Of a DNA stretch of 64,000 bases, positions 7,795 to 15,149 are shown one piece after another; positions within the stretch are counted from its first letter, which is position 1, and every line of letters starts with the position of its first letter. A model generated the notes under the pieces. The model did not search any database. It was not told where the DNA came from and saw only the letters and a list, made by a program, of their open reading frames with translations. Position numbers and translations under genes: made by a program. Origin of the DNA: JALYNX01 sp044867525 (lineage in GTDB: Bacteria > Actinomycetota > Acidimicrobiia > Spongiisociales > ZC4RG35); assembly GCA_044867525.1 (NCBI GenBank), contig JBIOVB010000024.1:1-64000 (forward strand). Direction: 5' to 3'.

Positions 7795-8475
7795 TCACGG
7801 CCGGGTAGCCATAAGCAGGTCGGCTAGTTCGCCCAGGTGGCGAACAACGATGGCAGGACGGGGATCCGGCACGCCCCACACCGAGCCCTCGCGTTCGACG
7901 AAGGCTCCCTCCATTCCCGCGGCTCGCGCGCCAATGATGTCCCAATCGTGAGCCGCCACCATGATGGCTTGACCGGCTGCGATCCCCATCTCTGTCATCG
8001 CGTAGGAGTACACCTCGGGCGCCGGCTTGAACCGGGCTACGGCCTCCACTGTCAGCGGACGCTCAAACCACCGGTCCAACCCGGCTTGGGTCAGTTGAGC
8101 GAGCGCCATCTCACTGGATCCATTGGTCAACGTGGCCAGGCGAAACCCGGCCGTAGACAACCGTGCCAGGGCTGGCGCCACGTCGGGATGCGGAGGCAGG
8201 TGGCGAAGGTTCGAATCGAGCTCGGTGACAAGCTCCTGGCTGATGGGAATGCCCCTTTTCTTGCCCAAAACGGTCAACGCCTCGCCGCCGATTGTGCCGA
8301 AAGGCCGATAGCAGTTCGTATGGTTGGCGACCAGCGATCCGTGGAGCAATCGTGCGAACCACTCTCCCATCGGTTCAGATGATCCGAAAACCCGGGCAAA
8401 GTACGTTCGCAACGGACTCATGTCGAGGAGAGTCTCGTTTACATCGAATATGAGTACTTGCGGATCTTCGACCAT
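7795..8475 (-). CDS. HAD superfamily hydrolase, haloacid-dehalogenase type II
   Basis: Using the ATG at 8475 the product is 226 aa. The nucleophile D11 sits in LIFDVNETLLD. Motif II is LTNGSSEM, the motif III lysine is in RFKPAPEVY, and AAHDWDIIGARAAGM holds the final acidic motif. This arrangement (FDVNETL, KPxPxxY, AxHxWD) is that of type II 2-haloacid dehalogenases, which hydrolyse L-2-haloalkanoic acids, but many members act on other substrates. A TTG 12 bp upstream is an alternative start. A doubtful 87-aa frame ends 4 bp before the ATG. Confidence 0.85.
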   Translation of the reverse strand: MVEDPQVLIFDVNETLLDMSPLRTYFARVFGSSEPMGEWFARLLHGSLVANHTNCYRPFGTIGGEALTVLGKKRGIPISQELVTELDSNLRHLPPHPDVAPALARLSTAGFRLATLTNGSSEMALAQLTQAGLDRWFERPLTVEAVARFKPAPEVYSYAMTEMGIAAGQAIMVAAHDWDIIGARAAGMEGAFVEREGSVWGVPDPRPAIVVRHLGELADLLMATRP

Positions 8476-8479
8476 CGGG

Positions 8480-8743
8480 TCACCCAATCAATCGTCCCAG
8501 TCTCAACCCGGTGATCCCTGGCTGCATCGAGGCTGATTTTCTCCGTCGGCTGCGGCCAGCGGCGTGCTCCAGCACTTGAATCCGATCACAGTCACCTTCC
8601 ATTCGAACGAGCCTGGTCTGGGATAGGTCGTCGACGCCGATGACGTGGGCTCGGATCGTCCTCGATCCCTTTCCCGGGCCCTCGACGATCACGTCAGAAG
8701 AGTACTCGCCAAGCTGCTCGCATTGTGAGTAATCTGTGATCAC
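8480..8743 (-). CDS. Doubtful small open frame upstream of the HAD gene
   Basis: A frame of 87 codons from a GTG at 8743 runs up to 4 bp before the HAD start. It has mostly G/C at third positions and contains VIVEGPGKGSRTIRAHV. It matches no family I know. Its start would lie inside the palindrome at 8733-8746, only 5 bp from the divergent PadR start, leaving no room for a promoter. It may be a remnant or an unrelated open frame. It is listed because the stretch would otherwise be empty. Confidence 0.2.
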   Translation of the reverse strand: MITDYSQCEQLGEYSSDVIVEGPGKGSRTIRAHVIGVDDLSQTRLVRMEGDCDRIQVLEHAAGRSRRRKSASMQPGITGLRLGRLIG

Positions 8744-8746
8744 AGA
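8733..8746. promoter_or_regulatory. 14-bp perfect palindrome upstream of padR
   Basis: TCTGTGATCACAGA ends 2 bp before the padR ATG at 8749. The preceding ATTGTGAGTAA (8722-8732) resembles ATTGCGAGTAT at 9530-9540 in the cupin promoter. Autoregulation by the PadR protein is the simplest reading. Confidence 0.45.
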
Positions 8747-8748
8747 GT

Positions 8749-9441
8749 ATGGCCAAGGCATCACTGACGACCTACGGGCTGTTAGGCATGCTCGCCGTTC
8801 GATCGTGGACGGGTTACGAGTTGACCCAGCAGCTCCGCAGATCCCTCCGTTTCGTCTGGTCATCATCGGAGGGCCATCTCTACCGCGAACAGAAGCGACT
8901 GGTCGACCTGGGATGGGCACGTCTCGAGCGAGAACTGTCGGGTGGGAGAAAGCGAAACCGATACACGATCACTCCGGCTGGGGAGGCGGCATTACGCGAC
9001 TGGTTGAGCACCCCACCCGAAGAGCCCCATTTCGAGATCGAAGGGCTTCTCCGGGCCTTCTACGGTGATCGTGGCACCACGGACGAACTTGGTTCGTCCC
9101 TGAGAACGACCGCAGAATCGGCTCGAGCGATGCTCAGCGAGCTTCTCAGCTTCGTCGACGAATACCTGGAGCCAGGGGGGCCTTTGTGGATGCTCGAGCA
9201 CGGTGTTGGGGGATCCGGCCAAGAGCGCCTCGAGTTCCATGGCCGAGCCATGTTTCCCGAGCGACTCCATGTTGTTGCTCTGGTCCAAGATGCAATCACT
9301 CGTCTTCTGGGTGATCTCGAGACCTTCTGCGCATCGGCCGCCGACGAGGTCGCCTCCTGGCCCTCAACCAGGGATGCTTCGCTGACCGCTGCCACACGCG
9401 CACGACTCGAAGCGATTAGAGACAGACACCTTCCCATTTGA
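8749..9441 (+). CDS. PadR-family transcriptional regulator
   Basis: The 230-aa protein has the PadR winged helix at residues 5-85. LTTYGLLGMLAVRSWTGYEL is the helix 1-2 signature, the recognition region is FVWSSSEGHLYREQKRL, and the wing is RKRNRYTITPAGEAALRDWL. A C-terminal helical dimerisation part follows. PadR proteins are usually ligand-responsive repressors of adjacent genes. The next genes, a cupin and a flavin monooxygenase, have a promoter whose -10 lies in a GAGTAT palindrome and are the likely targets. Confidence 0.88.
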   Translation: MAKASLTTYGLLGMLAVRSWTGYELTQQLRRSLRFVWSSSEGHLYREQKRLVDLGWARLERELSGGRKRNRYTITPAGEAALRDWLSTPPEEPHFEIEGLLRAFYGDRGTTDELGSSLRTTAESARAMLSELLSFVDEYLEPGGPLWMLEHGVGGSGQERLEFHGRAMFPERLHVVALVQDAITRLLGDLETFCASAADEVASWPSTRDASLTAATRARLEAIRDRHLPI

Positions 9442-9494
9442 GCATTACCAACCCACCCGCCGCCCAGCGCGGCCTGTGGCCCCAAGTCGACATC

Positions 9495-9540
9495 TTGACA
9501 TCTGCTATCGGTGCGAGTATCATACTCATATTGCGAGTAT
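9495..9540 (+). promoter_or_regulatory. Sigma70-like promoter with operator for the cupin/monooxygenase unit
   Basis: TTGACA at 9495-9500 is followed after 17 bp by TATCAT at 9518-9523. The -10 lies inside the inverted repeat GAGTAT-C-ATACTC (9515-9527), and another half-site GCGAGTAT is at 9533-9540. Repressor binding here would block RNA polymerase directly. A related GAGTA motif lies in front of padR. Confidence 0.6.
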
Positions 9541-9587
9541 AGGGCGGTGGAGTCCTTTGGGTCGATTCGCAGTTGAAGGAGGACGAG

Positions 9588-9950
9588 ATGGGGTTCAAGG
9601 TCGATGAGCTACCGATCGAGGTCCAGCAGGGGGACCTGGTCACGCGCTACCGCGAGTTTGGAGACATGGCGATCCGCTACGCAGAGGTGCCCGCAGGCGC
9701 TGACCTCGCACCGGTTCTGAAGGGCTTGCCGGGTGACAGGTGCCCCAGCCCCCACTGGGGAATAGTGCTGGAGGGCTCGATCCACCTCGAGCACGCCGAT
9801 GGGACGGGGGAGCGAGTCGACGTCGGCGAAGTCTACTACTGGCCCGAGGGACATACCGCCTGGACCGACCAGGCCGTCGTGTTCATCGAGGTCGGCCCGG
9901 TGGCCCCGATGCGCCAGTTCAGCGAGCACGCCAAGAAGGCTCTCACCTGA
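9588..9950 (+). CDS. Small cupin-fold protein
   Basis: The ATG at 9588 follows AAGGAGG at a normal distance and gives 120 aa. A single cupin domain is visible in CPSPHWGIVLEGSIHLEH, then GERVDVGEVYYWPEGHTAW. Motif 1 keeps only one His (PHWG rather than HxH), so metal binding is weak or altered. Position directly ahead of the flavin monooxygenase, 8 bp apart, suggests a joint role in one small-molecule reaction, for example as a cyclase or binding protein. Control is probably by the upstream PadR regulator. Confidence 0.65.
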   Translation: MGFKVDELPIEVQQGDLVTRYREFGDMAIRYAEVPAGADLAPVLKGLPGDRCPSPHWGIVLEGSIHLEHADGTGERVDVGEVYYWPEGHTAWTDQAVVFIEVGPVAPMRQFSEHAKKALT

Positions 9951-9958
9951 AAGGCGCC

Positions 9959-11188
9959 GTGCAGAGTCGTGACGTTGAGGTTGTCTTGGTCGGTGGTGGG
10001 ATCGCGGGTTCCGCACTCGGTCGCGCTCTGGCCACCTCAGGCATCGATGTACTGATCCTGGAGAAGACACGCGAATTTGCTGATGAGAACCGCGGGGAGC
10101 TGATGTGGCCCTGGGGGGTGGCCGAAGCGAAGCGGCTGGACGTGTTCGAAATCCTCGTCGCGGCGGGTGCGCGAACAATCCCGACTGTTGCCGAATTCGA
10201 CGAAATCTCTGAGGAAGTGCAGGTGACCCTTCGGGGCTGCGTTGATGGCATCGATGGCAGCCTCAACATTCGTCATCCCGTTGCCCGTCAAGCCCTTATG
10301 GATGCGGCCGAAGCTGGTGGAGCGGTGATTCGGAGGAGCGTCTCGACGGTTTCGGTCGACATCGGAGCACGGCCCTCCGTAAGTTGGACCGACGAGGAGG
10401 GAGAGCACCGACTGTCGGCAAGTTTCATAGTGGGCGCCGACGGCCGCCGATCGGTGGTCCAACGGCAGGCTGGTTTCGTGCCGAGACGCGCGCCCATCGA
10501 GCACTACTCGGCCGGTGCGCTCATCCGAGGGGCCGACATACCCGAAGACGTGAATACGGTGGCACGCGAGGGAGACAAGATGCTCATCTCATTCCCCCAA
10601 GGCCACGGGATGCATCGGACCTACCTCGTGTTCTCCACTGAGGCGAAGGGCAGATACATCGGACCTGCCGGTGAAGACCAGTTCCTCGCCGACTGTGCGC
10701 TCGAGTGTCTCCCGGGTAGCGAGGCGTGGGCAGGTGCTGAGTTGTTGCAGCCTCTCGGAACATTCCCTTGCGGCGACACATGGATTGATGAGCCAGTGCG
10801 AAACGGGGTGGCCCTGATTGGTGATGCCGGCGGTTACAACAACTTCCTGATCGGGCAGGGTCTTTCGTTGGCCATGCGTGACGCAGCAGAGCTCGCCGAT
10901 CGACTTCGGGCCGGAGATTGGTCATCCGGCGCCTTGCGCTCCTACGGTCACGAGCGCTCGGAGCGGCTCGAACGGGCTCGTATCCGAGCGGCGATGGCCG
11001 TGATGATCGAACGGGGCTTCCGCGACGACCCTCGAGGACGGGAGTGTTTCACGAAGTCGCTTGCAGGTAACGAGCTCGTGGAGCTTGTCGGCGCGACCGT
11101 GTTCACAGGCGGGCACGACATTCCGCTGTCGGACTATCGAACGGTGTATGAGCAGTACCGAATGATCGAAGCATCACTGGCTGCCTAG
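9959..11188 (+). CDS. FAD-dependent monooxygenase (PHBH-fold)
   Basis: The start is taken at GTG 9959, just past the cupin stop, giving 409 aa. It has the Rossmann FAD motif VGGGIAGSALG at residues 10-20. The motif binding NAD(P)H and FAD is FIVGADGRRSVVQR in the middle, and the FAD-ribityl motif is ALIGDAGGYNNFLIGQGLS near 290. This is the p-hydroxybenzoate-hydroxylase family (FAD_binding_3), which hydroxylates or epoxidises aromatic or polyketide-type substrates with NAD(P)H and oxygen. The substrate cannot be inferred. It is probably co-transcribed with the cupin gene under PadR control. Confidence 0.85.
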   Translation: MQSRDVEVVLVGGGIAGSALGRALATSGIDVLILEKTREFADENRGELMWPWGVAEAKRLDVFEILVAAGARTIPTVAEFDEISEEVQVTLRGCVDGIDGSLNIRHPVARQALMDAAEAGGAVIRRSVSTVSVDIGARPSVSWTDEEGEHRLSASFIVGADGRRSVVQRQAGFVPRRAPIEHYSAGALIRGADIPEDVNTVAREGDKMLISFPQGHGMHRTYLVFSTEAKGRYIGPAGEDQFLADCALECLPGSEAWAGAELLQPLGTFPCGDTWIDEPVRNGVALIGDAGGYNNFLIGQGLSLAMRDAAELADRLRAGDWSSGALRSYGHERSERLERARIRAAMAVMIERGFRDDPRGRECFTKSLAGNELVELVGATVFTGGHDIPLSDYRTVYEQYRMIEASLAA

Positions 11189-11194
11189 CCACAT

Positions 11195-11599
11195 CTAGAG
11201 GGCTTCGTACACGAACATCCCCTTGTCGAGGAGGGCGTGGTCGTCGGATTCCACCTCGAGGCCTCCGATCCCGATCGCTAACAATTCGGGGCCGAGGGGG
11301 TCGGTGTCGTGGTCCTCTGAGATGTCGGCGGCGTGGACGATCCGGGCGAGCCGGTCCAATGCCGGATCTTCTCCAAGTTCGAACTCGCCGATGAGGACTT
11401 CGAATGTGCATTTGCCGTCGCGGTGGGTGAACTCGGCTCCGGGGGCGTCAAAGGACCGTCCGTCGATCCTGGCGGCGGCGGCTAGCACCTGGTCGCGGGC
11501 GACGTAGATGATCTCGGCGTCGGGATCGATGAAACGGCGGATCAGCCAGGGGCAGGCGATGCGGTCGGTCTTGGGGCGGGCGCGTGTGACCCATTTCAT
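11195..11599 (-). CDS. ChrB C-terminal-domain protein (chromate-resistance family)
   Basis: Translation from the ATG at 11599 gives 134 aa and overlaps the upstream MFS stop by 4 bp (ATGA). The pattern MKWVTRARPKTDRIACPWLI and RRFIDPDAEIIYV, then FTHRDGKCTFEVLI and HAADI, is that of the ChrB C-terminal domain found in chromate-resistance proteins. A second copy lies at 13374-13790 on the other strand. ChrB has been described both as a chromate-sensing regulator and as an accessory resistance factor. Here it is a stand-alone domain coupled to a transporter. Confidence 0.82.
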   Translation of the reverse strand: MKWVTRARPKTDRIACPWLIRRFIDPDAEIIYVARDQVLAAAARIDGRSFDAPGAEFTHRDGKCTFEVLIGEFELGEDPALDRLARIVHAADISEDHDTDPLGPELLAIGIGGLEVESDDHALLDKGMFVYEAL

Positions 11600-12807
11600 T
11601 GGGCGGTTTCCTGTCTCGTAGGTAGGGGGATGGTGCGGAACCAGGTCCACAGGGTGAGGTCGTAGACGCTTTTGAGGAGACCGGCGATGAGAAATGGTGC
11701 CCCGGCGGTGGACACGGTGAAGAGGGCTCCGGCGAGCAGCGGTCCGAAGGGCCGGACCAGATAGCGTGTGGTGTTGGTGTAGGCGGTGGCGGCAGTTCGT
11801 TCTTCGGGCTCGACGAGAGTCATCACGTAGGCCTGACGGGTGGGGATGTCCATCTGGGAGAGAGCCGATCGGGCGAGTAGGAGTCCGGCGGCGACAGGAA
11901 GGTTGGGGGCGAAGGCGACGGCGGCGAGTAACAGGTTGGAGGGCAGGTGGGTGAAGACCATGGTGTTGAGCAGACCCCAGTGGCGGGCGATCACCGGTGC
12001 CGCCAGGAATGAGGCGGTCTGGACCACACCGATGGCCGCGAACAGGATTCCGATTGCGCCGGTGGTTGCGCCATGACGGTCGATGAGCCAGAAGGCGATG
12101 AACGTCTGGACTACGAACCCACCGGCGAAGGCGTCGAGGCCGAAGAGACCGGCGAGAAGGGTGACAGCACGTCGTGACCGGTCTAGCCGTGCAGGCTTGC
12201 GACGCCCGTCCGTCAACTCGACCGACTGGCTGAGGCGGCGGGCGATGATCACCCCGCAGGCGGCGATCGGCACCAGCAGAAGGAACCACGGCCGGTCGGC
12301 GGGGGCTCCGACGAACAGGGCGCGGGTGAGTTGGGGGACAGCCGCGGAGAGTGCTCCGAATGCACCGGCGGCGGCGGCGATGGCGTTGTACCAGCCGAAC
12401 CCGGTCGCGAGGGCGTTGGAGTCGAGCCGTCCGGAGAGCATCGACAGCTCGAGCGTGGTGAACGGACCGGACTCGATCACCTCGGCTGAGAGAGCGCCCG
12501 TCAGCGCCACCGCCACCAACACCCAGAGCGGGGCCGTGCTCGCATAGACCAGCCCCGACAGACCAAGCAACAGATACAAGGTCAGATAGCTGCGACGACG
12601 GCCCCAGCCGTCGGCCCAGCGGGCGATGGCCAGTTGGGCGATGACGCTGCCTGCGACCAGCGCTCCCAGCACCACGCCGACGTTGATCGCTGAGAGGCCA
12701 CGTTCGGCCAGGGTTGAGGCCAACAGCACCGACCCCAACCCATAGCCGAAAGCACGCACCGCCTGCGAGCTCAGCACCAGGCGAACGTCGGGCTCCGAAA
12801 GTCTCAC
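11596..12807 (-). CDS. Major facilitator superfamily transporter
   Basis: The 403-aa protein has about 12 hydrophobic segments. The MFS loop 2-3 signature appears as RWADGWGRRRSYL at about residues 63-75, with a second half starting around 210. No substrate motif is recognisable. It is translationally coupled to a ChrB C-terminal-domain gene and divergent from a ChrB N-terminal-domain gene, 90 bp apart. This carrier therefore occupies the place that ChrA usually takes in chromate operons. Export of an oxyanion is inferred from context only. Confidence 0.85.
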   Translation of the reverse strand: MRLSEPDVRLVLSSQAVRAFGYGLGSVLLASTLAERGLSAINVGVVLGALVAGSVIAQLAIARWADGWGRRRSYLTLYLLLGLSGLVYASTAPLWVLVAVALTGALSAEVIESGPFTTLELSMLSGRLDSNALATGFGWYNAIAAAAGAFGALSAAVPQLTRALFVGAPADRPWFLLLVPIAACGVIIARRLSQSVELTDGRRKPARLDRSRRAVTLLAGLFGLDAFAGGFVVQTFIAFWLIDRHGATTGAIGILFAAIGVVQTASFLAAPVIARHWGLLNTMVFTHLPSNLLLAAVAFAPNLPVAAGLLLARSALSQMDIPTRQAYVMTLVEPEERTAATAYTNTTRYLVRPFGPLLAGALFTVSTAGAPFLIAGLLKSVYDLTLWTWFRTIPLPTRQETAQ

Positions 12808-12897
12808 CGTTGGCTCGCTGAGAGCTTCACGTCACATCTCAGGACCGTAAGCGTGGTTGCGCTGAGCATGCCCGTTCGAAGGTAGTAGCATGTAACC

Positions 12898-13377
12898 GTG
12901 GTTGCAACAGAGAACTGGGTATTCCTCGTCTATCAGCTTCCCCGAGAGCCTTCCACCCCCCGCATCTCGGTTTGGCGCAAGCTGAAACGTATCGGTGTGG
13001 CTCAACTCGGCGATGGTCTGGTCGCCCTGCCCTACGACGCTTCGACCAAGGAGCAGCTCGAATGGGTCGCCCACCACGTCATGGAAGCCGGTGGTGAAGC
13101 GACGATCTGGATCACCACTCCCACGGTGCGAAAGTTCGGCCGCGGCCTCGCTCAAGGATTGGCCGACGAGCGGGCGGCAGAGTACCGAGCGGTTCTCGAA
13201 CAGGCCGAAGCCGGTTTGGGGGCCGGACACGGCGAGCGGATCCGGGCCCTGCGACGCCTCCGCGCCGAGTATCGGCGCATCGAACGTCGGGACTACTTCC
13301 CGCCGCCCGAGAAGGACGAGGCCAGGGCGGCCCTGGGGCGGATGGCCACCAGTCTCGAACCGGTACCGACGCCTTGA
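12898..13377 (+). CDS. ChrB N-terminal-domain protein
   Basis: The 159-aa protein from GTG 12898 starts NWVFLVYQLPREPSTPRISV and continues WRKLKRIGVAQLGDGLVALP, the ChrB N-terminal domain pattern. A charged helical end (RRLRAEYRRIERRDYFP) follows. In many bacteria this domain and the C-terminal domain form one ChrB protein of about 300 aa. Here the next gene, which encodes the C-terminal domain, overlaps by 4 bp (TTGA), so the two are made as separate coupled polypeptides. Role: chromate sensing or resistance, by family only. Confidence 0.8.
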   Translation: MVATENWVFLVYQLPREPSTPRISVWRKLKRIGVAQLGDGLVALPYDASTKEQLEWVAHHVMEAGGEATIWITTPTVRKFGRGLAQGLADERAAEYRAVLEQAEAGLGAGHGERIRALRRLRAEYRRIERRDYFPPPEKDEARAALGRMATSLEPVPTP

Positions 13378-13790
13378 GGTGGGCCACCCGGACCGGGGTC
13401 CATGTCGACCGGGCCTCCTCGGCCTGGCTGATCCGCCGATTCATCGACCCCGACGCCGAGTTCGTGTTCGTTGACGACCCCGACGATGTCCCCGCCGACG
13501 CAACCCCTTTCGACATGATCGGCGTAGAACTCACCCACCATGACGACCATGTCACCTTCGAAACCATCCTCGACCGCCACCACCTCGACGATCCGGTCCT
13601 CCACCTACTGGGTCAGATCATCCACGAAGCCGATGTCGCCGACGACCTCTACGACGCCCCCGAAGCAGCCGGCCTCGACGCACTGATCCGCGGTCTCTCC
13701 CTCACTGAAACCGATCCTGAGATCCTCACCCTGACCCACCGGCTCTTCGACGCCCTCTACATATGGCTCCAACGGAGACAATCACCTTGA
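13374..13790 (+). CDS. ChrB C-terminal-domain protein, second copy
   Basis: The product has 138 aa from TTG 13374, coupled to the ChrB N-domain gene by a 4-bp overlap. HVDRASSAWLIRRFIDPDAE and ELTHHDDHVTFETIL parallel the copy at 11195 (DRIACPWLIRRFIDPDAE, EFTHRDGKCTFEVL). The cysteines of the first copy (ACPW, GKCTF) are Ser and Val here, so the two paralogues differ exactly at possible metal or redox residues. Confidence 0.8.
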   Translation: MRWATRTGVHVDRASSAWLIRRFIDPDAEFVFVDDPDDVPADATPFDMIGVELTHHDDHVTFETILDRHHLDDPVLHLLGQIIHEADVADDLYDAPEAAGLDALIRGLSLTETDPEILTLTHRLFDALYIWLQRRQSP

Positions 13791-13809
13791 CCACCAGGTC
13801 CAAGGCCGC

Positions 13810-14043
13810 TCAGGGTGCTGGCACCTGACAGTCGTCCATGGAACGAGCGCTGCCCTCGACCTCCCACAGCTCGGGTTCCGGAGCAGGAATCGGGTTGTCG
13901 TCGGTGGTCACGAAGCGCACCACGGCCCGGTACACGCCCTCGGCGTAAGCCTGGCGAAACTCGTCGGACATGGCCAGGGCCTCCTCGGTCGGGTTGGAGA
14001 GATAGGCGCCCTCGATAATCACCGCTGGCCCGGCGGCCAGTTT
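13810..14043 (-). pseudogene. C-terminal remnant of an N-acetylmuramoyl-L-alanine amidase (Amidase_3)
   Basis: The minus-strand frame encodes only the last 78 residues. It begins after an in-frame TGA (14046-14044) with KLAAGPAVIIEGAYLSNPTE, the end motif of the Amidase_3 family including the catalytic Glu in EGAYLSN. The roughly 150 residues that should precede it, with the zinc ligands, are absent from all frames up to the tRNA gene. It is a truncated gene, probably cut by insertion or deletion at the adjacent tRNA locus. Confidence 0.75.
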
Positions 14044-14258
14044 TCAGACCTTGCCGCTGAACCGTCCCGGGACCACGAATCAGACGCTGGATCAGCGCTG
14101 TGCAGATCTCCAAGTCACTGTGTCAGATCCTGAAAGCCAAGTGACTGTTGGAAATTCGTCTGATCTGGCAACCGACGGGATTGAGCGTCTGATATGGCCT
14201 AGCATGCTCTGTATCGGCTGGTCTTCGCCGGACACCCCTGCGATAATTGACGATTCCC
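14044..14258. other. Non-coding stretch with short repeats beside tRNA-Arg
   Basis: No gene is visible. CCAAGTCACTGT (14111-14122) and CCAAGTGACTGT (14138-14149) are near-identical direct repeats whose cores AGTCACT/AGTGACT are also inverted. CGTCTGAT occurs at 14157 and 14186, inverted at 14079, and CGTCTGA also occurs in the tRNA at 14284. Such repeats are common around integration sites, but no function is shown. Confidence 0.4.
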
Positions 14259-14332
14259 GCGCCCGTAGCTCAATTGGATAGAGCGTCTGACTACGGATCA
14301 GGAGGTTGGGTGTTCGAGTCGCCCCGGGCGCG
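14259..14332 (+). tRNA. tRNA-Arg (anticodon ACG)
   Basis: A complete cloverleaf can be drawn. The acceptor stem GCGCCCG/CGGGCGC is perfect. The D arm is GCTC..GAGC, the anticodon stem TCTGA/TCAGG with loop CTACGGA (ACG at loop positions 34-36), and the T arm GGGTG TTCGAGT CGCCC. The discriminator is G and CCA is not encoded. Its 3' half, from the anticodon loop onward, is duplicated at 15923-15965, the mark of an integration site. Confidence 0.95.
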
Positions 14333-14333
14333 C
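14291..14333 (+). repeat. Left direct repeat (candidate attL) in tRNA-Arg 3' half
   Basis: 43 bp from the anticodon loop to one base past the tRNA end match 15923-15965 in 41 positions, with the first 32 bp identical. Sequence and position are those of a tyrosine-integrase attachment site. Confidence 0.75.
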
Positions 14334-14489
14334 TGGCGAAATCCCATGCGGTGGCAGGGGATTTGACGTGTCCCGTGCTCGTTGAAGGCCCCGAGCGGGC
14401 CGACCTTTGGGAGCCATTCGTCCGATCGGACGTCGTCGATTCGGGAGATCACCCGGCTGTTGACACCCCCGATGGGTGTGTCTTGCGGC

Positions 14490-15149
14490 TCAGCTCTCGT
14501 GAAGTCTGTGCAGATGGGCGATCTGCCCGTCTCGGTCGAAAACCATGATGAACTCTGCTGGTGTATCGATCGCATTGATGGAGTGGGGAGTCATGGTTGA
14601 GAACTCGGCCGCTTCCCCGGTGTCGACGATCACGAGTCTTTCGCCGAGGGTGAGCTCGAGCCGTCCGGAAAGTACGAACAGCCAGTCGTGACCAGGATGG
14701 ATGCGCGGTTCAGGTCGCTGGGCTGTTGGTTCGAGTCGCATCTTGATGGCGGCGGTGCTGCTGGTTGGTCGGCTGAGCGGCCAGATGGTTACGCCGGTCC
14801 ATCCACTGGGAGCGGGGCGGATGATTATGTCGTGGTTCTCAGCCACGTCGAGGAGGGAGCTCACGTCTACGTCGAGTGCTTCGGCGAGGGCGATCAGGAT
14901 GTCGAGGCTGATGGATCGTTTGCCGGTCTCGAGGCGACTGATCGTGGACGCGCTGAGATGGCTGCGTTCTGCAAGGTCGTCAAGGGACCAACCACGTGTC
15001 CGGCGCAGGCTTCGCAGACGGGCGCGAGCGGTGGTTTCAACATCGTCGAATCCGGTGATGCCGCCATGATTGCCTTGGCTTGCGAATCCCGCAAACCATC
15101 TTGCCCGTAATGGGGATGCCGCCGTAGCGTCGCAGCTATGAAGAACCAC
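14490..15149 (-). CDS. XRE-family regulator with C-terminal cupin
   Basis: The recognisable protein starts near 15070. RLRSLRRTRGWSLDDLAERS, then HLSASTISRLETGKRSISLD form a Cro/CI-type helix-turn-helix. About 100 residues later a small cupin domain follows (IHPGHDWLFVLSGRLELTL, then TPHSINAID). Length and order are usual for XRE-cupin repressors of about 190 aa. There is no ATG, GTG or TTG close to the expected start. The nearest in-frame start is GTG at 15149, which would overlap the divergent methyltransferase start by 12 bp, so the 5' end is uncertain. It lies inside the putative tRNA island. Confidence 0.75.
   Translation of the reverse strand: MVLHSCDATAASPLRARWFAGFASQGNHGGITGFDDVETTARARLRSLRRTRGWSLDDLAERSHLSASTISRLETGKRSISLDILIALAEALDVDVSSLLDVAENHDIIIRPAPSGWTGVTIWPLSRPTSSTAAIKMRLEPTAQRPEPRIHPGHDWLFVLSGRLELTLGERLVIVDTGEAAEFSTMTPHSINAIDTPAEFIMVFDRDGQIAHLHRLHES

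Noticed and set aside
8733..8746. TGTGATCACA taken as a classical CRP site
   Set aside because: The two half-sites touch, without the 6-bp spacer of CRP sites, so only the palindrome is reported.
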